Of a DNA stretch of 64,000 bases, positions 41,877 to 49,781 are shown piece after piece. The position numbers and the translations under genes are program-made. Within the stretch, counting starts at the first letter, position 1, and every line of letters begins with the position of its first letter. The stretch lies in assembly GCA_963753115.1 (NCBI GenBank), contig CAVWBB010000002.1, positions 145,943-209,942 of the forward strand, read 5' to 3'. Source of the stretch: Bog-473 sp963753115 (GTDB lineage Bacteria > Actinomycetota > Acidimicrobiia > Acidimicrobiales > RAAP-2). Under the pieces are notes generated by a model that was not told where the DNA came from, did not search any database, and saw only the letters and a program-made list of their open reading frames with translations.

Positions 41877-43535
41877 TTGACCCCCGACCAGCCCGATCCC
41901 CCCGGGCCGCCCGACGCCGATGTGGACCTTGCCAAGTCGCGCGCCGACTTGCAGGCAGAGCTCCGCACAACGCACAAGAAGGAGCGCAAGCGCCAGCACC
42001 GCTGGCGGCGCCGGGTCATCTACGCATTGTCGTTCATCATCGTGCTGGCGGCCATCGGCGTCGGCGGGCTCTACGTCTACGCCACCTACCGCTTCGACCA
42101 GATCAAGAAGGTCCACGCCAAGCACCTGGTCGCCGCGGCGCCGGCCGGCAAGCCCTTCAATCTCCTGCTCGTGGGCTCGGACTCGCGGTCGTTCGTGTCG
42201 AACTCCACCCAGGTCAAGGCGTTCGGCAACGAGGCCAACGCCGGCGGACAGCGCAGCGACGTGACGATGGTGGCCCACTTCGACCCCGCCGCCAAGACCG
42301 TCACGGTCCTGTCCATCCCCCGCGACCTCTGGGTCGACATTCCGGGCAACGACAGTGGGATCTCGGGCATGAACCGCATCAACGCGGCCTACGACAGCGG
42401 CCCCGACCTGCTCATCCAGACCATCGAGCATGACCTCGGGATCCCCATCAACCACTACGTCGCGGTGAACTTCCCGGGTTTCTCGGGCATGGTCAACGCG
42501 CTGGGCGGCGTCACCATGGACTTCCCGACCCCGGTCAAGGACCAGTTCACCGGCCTCAACGTGTCCACCACCGGCTGCCAGGTCGTGAACGGGACGACGG
42601 CATTGGAGCTCGTGCGCAGCCGGCATCTGTACTACAAGAACTCGAACGGCTACTGGGAGGGCGACGGCCTGTCGGACTTCAGCCGGATCCAGCGCCAGGA
42701 CGCCTTCTTCCGGGCGGTGCTGGCCAAGGTGAACGCGTCCATCACGAGCCCGCTCACCATCAACTCCTTCATCGGCGCCGCCGTGGGCAACCTCACCATC
42801 GACGACACGCTGAGCCAGGGTGACCTCCTGCACATCGCCGACGTCTTCCGGGGCTTGCCGGCGTCACACCTCGTGACCGAGACGTTGCCGACCGTGTCCT
42901 ATGTCACCTCCGGGGGAGCCGACGCGCTGAAGGAGGCGCAGCCGTACGCGCAGAACGTCATCAACGCCTTCAACCAGATCGGAGCGGCCGCCGCCGCGCC
43001 CACGCCCAGCCACAGTGGAAAGACGACCACCACGACGACGACCGTGCCGACGGAGGCCCACAACTTGGTCAGAGTGAACGTCCTCAACGCGTCGACGCAG
43101 AGCGGCATCGCGCACACCACCGCACTGGCCTTGACGACCCAGGGCTTCGACGTCACCGAGATCGGCAACGCCTCGACACCGCTGAGTGTGGCGGGCTCAT
43201 CGGAGATCCTCTACGGGCCGTCCGGCATCGAAGCCGCGCACACGCTCGCATCGGTCCTGGGCGGGCCGCTCAGCCTGGTCCCCGACCCGAGCCTGAGCGG
43301 CCAGACGGTCTCGCTCCTGATCGCCGGCTCCCAATTGACGGTGACGGGCTCGTCGACGTCGGGCACCGGCACGACGACGACCACCGCGCCTCCCGGACCG
43401 ACCACGACGACGACGATCCCCGGCGACGTCTACACCAACCTGCAGCCGGAGCCCTGGAACCCGTCGCCCTGCACGCTCGGCCAGCCGACGACGACCACGA
43501 CCAGCGCGGCCAAGAAGGCCGCCAAGAAGAACTAG
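41877..43535 (+). CDS. LytR-CpsA-Psr (LCP) family cell-wall ligase with LytR_C domain
   Basis: 552 residues from TTG 41877 (GTG 41922 is possible). A cytoplasmic basic stretch ('KKERKRQHRWRRR') precedes one membrane helix ('VIYALSFIIVLAAIGVGGLYV'). The LCP domain (about 90-270) has 'FNLLLVGSDSRSF', 'GQRSDVTMVAHFDP', 'LSIPRDLWVDIPG', 'MNRINAAYDSGPD' and 'ALELVRSRHLYY', with the acidic and Arg residues that bind pyrophosphate. After a Thr linker comes a LytR_C domain (about 395-490, 'RVNVLNASTQSGIAHTTALAL'), then Thr-rich and Lys-rich tails. Transfers glycopolymers to peptidoglycan or arabinogalactan-type walls. Confidence 0.93.
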   Translation: MTPDQPDPPGPPDADVDLAKSRADLQAELRTTHKKERKRQHRWRRRVIYALSFIIVLAAIGVGGLYVYATYRFDQIKKVHAKHLVAAAPAGKPFNLLLVGSDSRSFVSNSTQVKAFGNEANAGGQRSDVTMVAHFDPAAKTVTVLSIPRDLWVDIPGNDSGISGMNRINAAYDSGPDLLIQTIEHDLGIPINHYVAVNFPGFSGMVNALGGVTMDFPTPVKDQFTGLNVSTTGCQVVNGTTALELVRSRHLYYKNSNGYWEGDGLSDFSRIQRQDAFFRAVLAKVNASITSPLTINSFIGAAVGNLTIDDTLSQGDLLHIADVFRGLPASHLVTETLPTVSYVTSGGADALKEAQPYAQNVINAFNQIGAAAAAPTPSHSGKTTTTTTTVPTEAHNLVRVNVLNASTQSGIAHTTALALTTQGFDVTEIGNASTPLSVAGSSEILYGPSGIEAAHTLASVLGGPLSLVPDPSLSGQTVSLLIAGSQLTVTGSSTSGTGTTTTTAPPGPTTTTTIPGDVYTNLQPEPWNPSPCTLGQPTTTTTSAAKKAAKKN

Positions 43536-43551
43536 CTCCGGGCGAGCCCGC

Positions 43552-43791
43552 TCAGGCGGACTTGCGGCGCTGGCGTACGATCCGGCGGCGCTCCCGCTCC
43601 GTCGTCCCGCCCCAGATGCCCTCACGCTCGCGGTGAGCCAGGGCGTGCTCCAGGCACGCTTGGCGGACCGGGCAGACGGCGCACACAGCCTTGGCCTCGG
43701 CCGCGTCGGCCTCGTCCTCGGTGACGGGGTAGAACGCCTCGACGTCGAGGCCCCGGCAGGCGGCTTGCTTGCGCCACGTGGTGGCGATCAT
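43552..43791 (-). CDS. WhiB-family Fe-S transcriptional regulator
   Basis: 79 residues from ATG 43791, chosen because GAGGAA sits 9 nt upstream; a GTG three codons earlier would be too close to it. The four cluster ligands are Cys12, Cys37, Cys40 and Cys46 ('AACRG', 'VCAVCPVRQAC'), followed by the turn 'GIWGGTTERERRR' and a basic C-terminus for DNA or sigma contact. Length and basic tail suggest the WhiB2/WhmD-like group, but the subclass is not certain. Confidence 0.93.
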   Translation of the reverse strand: MIATTWRKQAACRGLDVEAFYPVTEDEADAAEAKAVCAVCPVRQACLEHALAHREREGIWGGTTERERRRIVRQRRKSA

Positions 43792-43901
43792 GGGAAACAC
43801 TTCCTCAATAACGGATGAAAAGGCGGATACTTGATTCGCCCTGTTCGAGGCCCTTTTCTTGCATCAAAAGACGACGGCAACCCCAAATTCGGCGAACGAA
43901 G

Positions 43902-43931
43902 AGTATGGCGCACGTCCTGTGCGTCTGTAAA
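43902..43931 (-). promoter_or_regulatory. Putative promoter of the whiB-like gene
   Basis: On the minus strand TTTACA (43931-43926) and CATACT (43907-43902) are separated by 18 bp, a fair -35/-10 pair. It lies about 110 bp upstream of the whiB ATG. The spacer contains GACGCACAGGACGTGCGC, with a partial dyad that could bind a regulator. Confidence 0.4.
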
Positions 43932-43956
43932 GACTTGCGCACAGAATTGTCCCTGG

Positions 43957-44592
43957 TCAGCCGATCGGCAGGGCCTTTGTTGTGCCGAGCAGGTCGCCGA
44001 GCAGCTCCTGTCGCACCGCCGGGATCAGGTCCGTCCTGGCCTCATAGGCCGGGTGGGTCGCCACCAGCGCAACCTCGGCGGCGGCCCCGAAAGCCGCCAC
44101 CTGGGCCGGTGTGAACCCGAAGCGCACGTAGTGGACCGCCGGCGTCACCGTCTCACGGGTGAGGGCTGCGGCGTGGGTGGCCTCGGGCACGCTCGGCACC
44201 ACCTCACCGTCCAGTGAGAAGCCGAGCTGGCGCTCGATCCCCACCAGCCGCGGCAACCACTCCCTGAGCGCATCGTCCGAGGTCAGCTCGATGAAGAGCG
44301 TCGCCGAGAGCTCCCCCTCCCCCGGCAGCAGTCGGTTGTAGATGTCGAGCTCGACCTGGATCCCCTCGTCGCTGATGATCTTCTCGGCCCGGGCCATCTC
44401 CTGGACCTGGAACCGCACCGTGTCGAAGCACTCGAAGACCAGGGTCATGACCGGTCCGAGCGCCACCCGCCGTCGCTGCTTGCGGGCGATGATGCGAGCC
44501 CGGTAGTCCTCCCGCACCCGTTCATAGGCGCGAAGGTCGAGTACGTCCGCCAGCGTCAGCCCCGAGGCCCCTGGCCCGCCCGTACCCGTCAT
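43957..44592 (-). CDS. DUF3501 family protein
   Basis: 211 residues. 'LTLADVLDLRAYERVREDYRARIIARKQRRRVALGP' (in outline), 'LVFECFDTVRFQVQEMARAEKI' and 'LPGEGELSATLFIEL' match DUF3501. The family has no established biochemical role but commonly lies beside rubrerythrin and an Fe-S CCG-domain protein, exactly as here. Its ATG overlaps the stop of the Fe-S gene (ATGA). Confidence 0.88.
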   Translation of the reverse strand: MTGTGGPGASGLTLADVLDLRAYERVREDYRARIIARKQRRRVALGPVMTLVFECFDTVRFQVQEMARAEKIISDEGIQVELDIYNRLLPGEGELSATLFIELTSDDALREWLPRLVGIERQLGFSLDGEVVPSVPEATHAAALTRETVTPAVHYVRFGFTPAQVAAFGAAAEVALVATHPAYEARTDLIPAVRQELLGDLLGTTKALPIG

Positions 44593-45917
44593 GTCGAGGC
44601 CGACGCGTCGCGCCCGTCGACGCCGTAGGCGCGGGCCATCAGCTGCATCGGGTGCACCGGCTGCGTGCCGGTCTCCTGCAGGATCGACCCGTTCGCCAGA
44701 TGGCAGTCACCGCAGACGACCTCGTTGCCCGCCGCTTCGATCTCGCGACCGAGTGGCGCCGCGACCTTGCGGGCCAACTCGTAGTTCTCGCTCCGATAGC
44801 CCCACGTCCCATCGATGCCGGAGCACCGCTGGACGATGGAGCACTTCACACCAGCTGTCTTGAGCAGGTCCCGGCCGCGCAGGCCGGCGTTCTGCGCCTG
44901 GAGGTGGCAGGCGACGTGGTACGTCACGGCGTCCGGCACCGATCCGTCCGTTCGGCCGGGGAACTCGTCGCGCAACGTGAACGGGTCGTCGCCATCACGG
45001 TGGCGCCGCATGAGGTACTCAGCCGGATCGAACGTGTGGGCGGCCACCAGGTCAGCGTCCGGGCCCTTGGCGTAGATCGGGTAATCCCGTTTGACGACGT
45101 AGGCGCAGGTGGGTTGGGCCACGATCACGTCCCGCCCGGCCCGCACCTCGTCGGCCAGTGCCGCCACGTTGCGGCGAGCGGCCTTGGTGAATTCGTCGAC
45201 CCGACCCGAGTGCAGCCACGGGGCGCCGCAGCATTTGGTTCCCTCCGGCAGGCTGCAGGCCACTCCGTTGTGCTCGTAGACCTCTACGATGGCACGGCCC
45301 ACATCGGGCTCCATGTATTCCACGAAGCACGTCGGGAATACCGAGACCGCCCCGTCGCCCGACCGACCGGCGGTCGGGCGCGACTTCTTGAACCAGGTCG
45401 TGAATCGCTGCTTGGCGTACGGCGGCAGGATTCGCTGCGACGCCAGTCCCGTCACCTTCTCCATGATCCGGCGCGGCAGCGAACCCGGCGTGCCTGTCGC
45501 CCAGTTGACCACCGGCGCGGTCGCGACCGACGCCCGGCCGAGGGCGTCGGTGCGACCGAGGAACTGGTCAGTGACCCGCTCCTTGACTCCCACGAGTTGC
45601 TTCTGGCGCACCGCGTGCACCCGGCTCATCAGCCGCGGGAAGTCGAGCTCCCACTCGTGCGGCGGCACGTAAGGGCACTTCACGTAGCAGAGCTTGCACT
45701 GGTAGCACTCGTCGACGACCTGGCCCCGCTCGGCCTCAGTCAGGGCCGACACATCGCCGTCGTTGGCATCGATGAACGTGAAGAGCGTGGGGAACGACGG
45801 GCACAGGTTGAAGCACAGCCGGCAGCCGTGGCACAGGTCGAAGACGCGGTCCACCTCCTCCCGGAGCGCGGCCGGGTCGAAGTACTTGGGATCCGTCGGG
45901 TCGTACGTGGCGGTCAT
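44589..45917 (-). CDS. Fe-S oxidoreductase with two 4Fe-4S sites and CCG domains (GlpC/HdrD-like)
   Basis: 442 residues, start ATG 45917 ('MTATYDPTDPKYFDPAALREE'). Two ferredoxin motifs lie near residues 29-41 ('CHGCRLCFNLCP') and 72-84 ('CYQCKLCYVKCP'). Two cysteine-rich CCG-type segments follow ('FPTCFVEYMEPDVG' with 'KCCGAPWLHSGRVDE', and 'YHVACHLQAQNAG' with 'EVVCGDCHLANGS'), as in heterodisulfide reductase subunits and GlpC. Likely passes electrons between a donor and the neighbouring rubrerythrin (inference from operon). Confidence 0.88.
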   Translation of the reverse strand: MTATYDPTDPKYFDPAALREEVDRVFDLCHGCRLCFNLCPSFPTLFTFIDANDGDVSALTEAERGQVVDECYQCKLCYVKCPYVPPHEWELDFPRLMSRVHAVRQKQLVGVKERVTDQFLGRTDALGRASVATAPVVNWATGTPGSLPRRIMEKVTGLASQRILPPYAKQRFTTWFKKSRPTAGRSGDGAVSVFPTCFVEYMEPDVGRAIVEVYEHNGVACSLPEGTKCCGAPWLHSGRVDEFTKAARRNVAALADEVRAGRDVIVAQPTCAYVVKRDYPIYAKGPDADLVAAHTFDPAEYLMRRHRDGDDPFTLRDEFPGRTDGSVPDAVTYHVACHLQAQNAGLRGRDLLKTAGVKCSIVQRCSGIDGTWGYRSENYELARKVAAPLGREIEAAGNEVVCGDCHLANGSILQETGTQPVHPMQLMARAYGVDGRDASAST

Positions 45918-45930
45918 GGTGCCGCCCGTC

Positions 45931-46350
45931 CTAGGCGACTGACTCGAGCCCTTGCGTGAAGCGTCCGGCGTGCGACTTCTCGGCCTTGGCCAACGTCTCG
46001 AGCCACTCGGCGATCTCCGCGAAGCCCTCGTCCCGCGCCGTCTTGGCAAACCCGGGGTACATCTCGGTGTACTCGTAGGTCTCACCCTCAATGGCGGACT
46101 TGAGGTTGTCCTCGGTGGCGCCCACCGGTACCCCGGTCACCGGGTCGCCCACTTCCCTCAGGAAGTCGAAGTGGCCGAAGGCGTGCCCGGTCTCTCCCTC
46201 GGCGACGGAGCGGAAGAGCGCCGCGACGTCGGGGTAGCCCTCGACGTCCGCCTTCTGGGCGAAGTAGAGGTAGCGGCGGTTGGCCTGGCTCTCGCCGGCG
46301 AACGCCTCCTTGAGATTGGCCTCGGTCTGGGAGCCCTTCAGTGCTGGCAT
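45931..46350 (-). CDS. Rubrerythrin (ferritin-like domain only)
   Basis: 139 residues, start ATG 46350. Two diiron half-sites are seen: 'LKEAFAGESQANRRYLYFAQKA' with 'SVAEGETGHAFGHF', and 'AIEGETYEYTEMYPGFAKTA' with 'LAKAEKSHAGRF' (E-x2-H pairs). No rubredoxin-type CxxC module is present, so electrons must come from another protein, possibly the adjacent Fe-S protein. Reduces hydrogen peroxide in the cytoplasm. Confidence 0.95.
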   Translation of the reverse strand: MPALKGSQTEANLKEAFAGESQANRRYLYFAQKADVEGYPDVAALFRSVAEGETGHAFGHFDFLREVGDPVTGVPVGATEDNLKSAIEGETYEYTEMYPGFAKTARDEGFAEIAEWLETLAKAEKSHAGRFTQGLESVA

Positions 46351-46391
46351 GGTGATGTCGTGCCCTTTCTCTCGTGTTCGGTTTCGTGGTG

Positions 46392-46826
46392 CTACGGGTG
46401 CTGCTGAGATCCTCGGCAGGTGTCGCATTGGCCGCGGAAGACAACCTCGGCGCTGTCGACTGCGAAGCCCTGGGTGGCCCGCCGTGACACCCGGAGCCCC
46501 GGGATGTCCGCTGCCACGTCGCGCACCTTGCCACAGCTGCGGCAGACCAGGTGATGATGGGTCGTCTCGACGTTGGGGTCGAAACGTGACGAACCGGTTC
46601 CCACGTCGAGCACCGCGATCGCCCCGAGGTCGGCCAGGTCGTTGAGCGTCTGGTACACGGTCTTGAGGGAGACGTTGGGCATCTCCTCGCGCACGCGCTC
46701 GTGCACCCGCTCGGCGGATGGGTGGGTGACGTCCCCCTCCAGGGCCCTGAAGATGCACTGGCGCTGCGCAGTGATCTTGCGTCCGTGAGCCCGGAAGAGA
46801 TCGGTCAGCGCGTCGGGTGACTGCAT
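46392..46826 (-). CDS. Fur-family regulator, PerR-like
   Basis: 144 residues. The N-terminal winged helix 'ALTDLFRAHGRKITAQRQCIFRAL' and 'PNVSLKTVYQTLNDLADLGAI' is followed by the metal site 'TTHHHLVCRSCGKVRDV' and a second cysteine pair 'CDTCRGS', which together form the structural zinc site. The operon (rubrerythrin follows by 41 nt) favours a peroxide-sensing PerR role over iron uptake control; this is inference. A near-perfect Fur-family operator is 35 bp upstream of the start. Confidence 0.92.
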   Translation of the reverse strand: MQSPDALTDLFRAHGRKITAQRQCIFRALEGDVTHPSAERVHERVREEMPNVSLKTVYQTLNDLADLGAIAVLDVGTGSSRFDPNVETTHHHLVCRSCGKVRDVAADIPGLRVSRRATQGFAVDSAEVVFRGQCDTCRGSQQHP

Positions 46827-46860
46827 GGCGTGTTGACCCTAGCGGGAGTCCGACCCTCTT

Positions 46861-46875
46861 TGACAATCGTTGTCA
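46861..46875. promoter_or_regulatory. Fur/PerR-type operator
   Basis: TGACAATCGTTGTCA is a perfect 6-3-6 inverted repeat and fits the Fur-family consensus TGAnAATnATTnTCA at all fixed positions but one. It is positioned 35-49 bp upstream of the Fur-family gene, suiting autoregulation of the regulator-rubrerythrin-FeS-DUF3501 unit; pyrE, on the same strand, ends 33 bp beyond it. Confidence 0.85.
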
Positions 46876-46907
46876 GAATCTCGCCGATCGGACCCGGCCG
46901 GGCCGGG

Positions 46908-47441
46908 TCACGGCGGTGAGGCCCCGGGCCCGAACGCCTCGAGATCGCGCATGGTGAAGAGGGCATGGAGGGTGATCCCTTCCGCCGCCGTCACGTCGGA
47001 TCCCCCGCCTTCCCGGTCGATCACGCACACGGCGTGCTCGACGACGGCCCCCTCGGAACGGAGATCCTGAGCCGAGAGCACCAACTGCCCGCCCGTGGTG
47101 ACGACGTCCTCGATGATGAGGAGGTGGCGGCCTTCCACGTCCCCGCCCTCGCAGATCTGCTCGGTCCCGTACTTCTTTGGCTGCTTGCGCACGAAGTAGG
47201 CGGGCAACCCGGTCACCGACGACAGCATCGTGGCCAGCGGGATGCCTCCGAGCTCCAGTCCGGCCAGCCCTTCGGTCCCCGCGGGCACGAGTGGCACGAG
47301 GGCGTCGACGATCTCGGCCAAGAGAGCCGGATCCGACTCGAAGCGGTATTTGTCGAAGTAGTGGTCGGCCGTGCGGCCCGAGCGCAGGACGAACGTCCCC
47401 GTCAGATGGGACGCGGCGTAGACACGGGCGGCCAACGTCAC
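46908..47441 (-). CDS. pyrE: Orotate phosphoribosyltransferase
   Basis: 177 residues from GTG 47441 ('VTLAARVYAASHLTGTFVLRSG'); a longer start at 47531 would overlap the upstream gene and adds a non-conserved Pro/Ala stretch holding a 14-bp direct repeat (GTGCACCGTGCCGG). 'YFDKYRFESDPALL', 'VRKQPKKYGTEQICEGG' and the PRPP loop 'LLIIEDVVTTGGQL' are diagnostic. Makes OMP from orotate and PRPP. Confidence 0.94.
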   Translation of the reverse strand: MTLAARVYAASHLTGTFVLRSGRTADHYFDKYRFESDPALLAEIVDALVPLVPAGTEGLAGLELGGIPLATMLSSVTGLPAYFVRKQPKKYGTEQICEGGDVEGRHLLIIEDVVTTGGQLVLSAQDLRSEGAVVEHAVCVIDREGGGSDVTAAEGITLHALFTMRDLEAFGPGASPP

Positions 47442-47496
47442 GCACCCATTGTGCACCGTGCCGGTGTGCACCGTGCCGGCGAACGGAGCCGGTTGC

Positions 47497-48018
47497 TTAC
47501 CGGCGGCTGGTGCCCCCGTCGATCCGGACATGGCCCAACCGGAAACGGAGGTGGGACCGGCACAGTTGGGTCGTGGCCAGAGCCCAATTCGGGCTCACGT
47601 TGGGGCGACCCAGCATGTCGCAGTCCGCACAGAGGCAGCCCGGCAGGCCCAGGACCTCGGTGATGAGGGCCGAGAGCTCGAAGAATTCCTCCATCGCCAG
47701 GCAACCGCTTTCGCAGTAGCCCCACAGTTCGGAGAGGCGGATCTCGTTGCTGAGCTCGACCTCGGATCCCCTCTCGGCGAACAGCAAGGCGCCGATCTCG
47801 GGCCTCTCTGCGGCGTCGTGTGACCACACGCTCTCGGACCAGTACCGGGGATGCTCCTCGTCCGCAATGAGGCTGCGCCAGAGCTCCTCGGGATCAGAAT
47901 CGAGTGCGAACTCGGCCTCGAGCTCCGCCTCCGACGCGGGGACGGGCGCCGCAGCCGACGCGGGGTCGCGTGCCGCCTCCGACGCGACATCGTCCCAGCT
48001 CTCCTCGAATGGCTCCAT
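47497..48018 (-). CDS. Hypothetical acidic protein with Cys cluster
   Basis: 173 residues, start ATG 48018. The first ~50 residues are Ala/Glu-rich and probably disordered. Later 'WSHDAAERPEIGALLFAERGS' leads into 'GYCESGCLAMEEFFEL' and 'PGCLCADCDMLGR', with one more Cys in 'TTQLCRSHLRFR'. Six or so cysteines in the C-terminal half suggest a metal site. No family recognised. Confidence 0.6.
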   Translation of the reverse strand: MEPFEESWDDVASEAARDPASAAAPVPASEAELEAEFALDSDPEELWRSLIADEEHPRYWSESVWSHDAAERPEIGALLFAERGSEVELSNEIRLSELWGYCESGCLAMEEFFELSALITEVLGLPGCLCADCDMLGRPNVSPNWALATTQLCRSHLRFRLGHVRIDGGTSRR

Positions 48019-48130
48019 CGTTCCCCCACTGGGGCAGCGTGCCGACGCGCGCCGCCCTCCCTCCATGGCATCGGCGCGCGCAACCACCGCCTGAAGCGAA
48101 TTCGGCTTGCTGAGGAACGTCTGAGGTCGC

Positions 48131-48601
48131 TCACGCCTGTCGTGACCAGGGCGGACACAGCGACCACCCTGACACCAGGCGCCGTCCGTCCCTGCAGGCC
48201 ACGATGGCCCACGCTCCCGGCGTCCAGGCGAAGACGGCGTCCTGGCCGTAGCGAGCCCCCAGCGCCAGCACCTCGGATTCGGAGGCCCCGAAAACCGCAA
48301 CGCCCTCCTCGCGCCGGCCCGTGACCGCATCGGTCCCGACGGCGGCGCAGAGTCGGACCGCCAGGAGGCCCAGGTCCGCTTCGAGCGCCGCCTGCCGCGA
48401 GCGGTTGCGTGCAAGGCCGGGTCGCTCGAGGCCGGGATCCCAGGCAGTCAGCATGTGCACTGGTCCTCCGGTCGGCCAGGGCCAGGCCGACTCGTCGACG
48501 TCCGGGGCCGACCGAATCGTGACGCTGGCTTTCCCGGGCCGCAGGATCTCGACCACCGTCTGCCGGTAGGAGGCCAAGCGGTCATCCGGCACCGGCTGCA
48601 C
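48131..48601 (-). CDS. DUF3293-like protein
   Basis: 156 residues. 'RLASYRQTVVEIL', 'MLTAWDPGLERPGLARNRSRQAALEADL' (in outline) and 'ALGARYGQDAVFAWTPG' follow the DUF3293 pattern (vTAwNP...N..R...L, then GxxFgQxAvf). Small cytoplasmic protein, function unknown. Divergent from the twin-domain regulator gene by 24 bp. Confidence 0.65.
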   Translation of the reverse strand: MQPVPDDRLASYRQTVVEILRPGKASVTIRSAPDVDESAWPWPTGGPVHMLTAWDPGLERPGLARNRSRQAALEADLGLLAVRLCAAVGTDAVTGRREEGVAVFGASESEVLALGARYGQDAVFAWTPGAWAIVACRDGRRLVSGWSLCPPWSRQA

Positions 48602-48625
48602 GGGTGGACCCTACGTCCCGCGAAT

Positions 48626-49756
48626 ATGGGCGTGGTGCCGCCGTCGCTCCCCCTCCCCACGCTGTTGTCGCAGGCGCTGGTCGCACACACGATCGAGATC
48701 GACAACGAGGCGGAGCACCTGCTCGCGCACCGGACAACCCGCCAGAAGGACCCCGACGTCGAGTCCGACGCCCCCTGGCTGGTGTCGTTCCCGCTGTGGG
48801 CCAATGTGTTGCAGTACCTCGACGGCAACGAGCCCGTCACCGTGGCCGAACTCCGCGCCCACGCGCGCACGGCTCGACTCCTCCTGGGCGGGCTGCGCCG
48901 TTGGGGCTACGTCTCGGTCACTCCTCCGGTGGACCAGCCGCTGCGAAACCCACCCCAGGACGCGGCCACCGTGCGTGCCAGGAGAGGCGGCCGGCGTGCC
49001 ATGGAGGTCTGGTCACCGCTCCCGGCCGCTATCGACGGGCGCTGGCGGACCCGCCTGGGCGCGACCATGGTCGACCGTCTGGAGCGAGCGCTCGGCGCGA
49101 TCTTCGAGCAGCTCAGCATCGACTCACCGGCCTATCTTCCCGTGATCCATCCCACACAGGGCGGCAAGACCGAGCAACCCCCGGATCGGGGCAGCGCCGG
49201 CGAGGCAACCGCCGGACTCCCACGGCTCGGTGCGCTCTCGCCGCTGCTCAGCGGAGTCCTCCTGGCTTTCACGCTGGACGTCGAGTCGGACGCACGGACC
49301 TCACTGTCCATCAGTGCCAACACCCTGCGCGTGCTCAGCGTCGGAGGAACACGCGTCAGGGACCTGCCCCGCCTGACCGGCGTGTCACGGGAGGCCAACG
49401 CCATGGCCGCGGGCTGGCAGGAGCGACGGGCTGCGCCGTGACGGAGGCGGACGTGACCGCCTCCCGGGGCAACGTGCTCCGCCTCACGCCGAAGGGACAG
49501 AAAGCCCAGCACTCGGCCCGCGCGATCCTGAGCGCCGTCGAAGAATCATGGCGGACGCAATTCGGCGCTGTTGCCGTCCGACGACCTCAAGGCCGCGCTC
49601 GAGCACCTCGTCGGGGAAGGGACCTACGCCGGCTCTCCCCTGGCCACGGGGCTGGAGCCGTACGACGACAACTGGCGGGCCAGCACCCGACGACCCGAGA
49701 CGCTCCCGCACCATCCCATGGTCTTGCACCGCGGTGGCTACCCCGATGGCAGCTGA
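48626..49756 (+). pseudogene. Twin-domain MarR-like regulator, two compensating frameshifts
   Basis: ATG 48626. The protein is an internal duplication. Half 1 has 'VAHTIEIDNEAEHLL', 'EPVTVAELRAHARTARLLLGGLRRWGYVSV', 'RRAMEVWSPLPAAIDGRWRTRLG'. Half 2 has 'LLAFTLDVESDARTSLSISANTLRVL', 'VRDLPRLTGVSREANAMAAGW', then in a second frame (about 49433-49567) 'NVLRLTPKGQKAQHSARAIL', then back in the first frame 'LKAALEHLVGEGT' to 'HHPMVLHRGGYPDGS'. The overall 1131 nt is divisible by three, so a one-base gain and a one-base loss 135 nt apart explain it. Winged-helix regulators of this plan occur in actinobacteria. It abuts glpD and may control it. (Long strings are excerpts.). Confidence 0.7.
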
Positions 49757-49781
49757 GGCCCCCGGTCTCGGGCCGCGAAGG

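Noticed and set aside
43801..43956. Possible small gene on the plus strand opposite the whiB leader
   Set aside because: Frames start without ribosome sites and have poor codon bias; a promoter/leader for whiB explains the region better.
47440..47480. Direct repeat GTGCACCGTGCCGG upstream of pyrE as an operator
   Set aside because: Only two copies, lying in a stretch that may be coding in the longer pyrE form; no dyad or distance to a promoter supports regulation.
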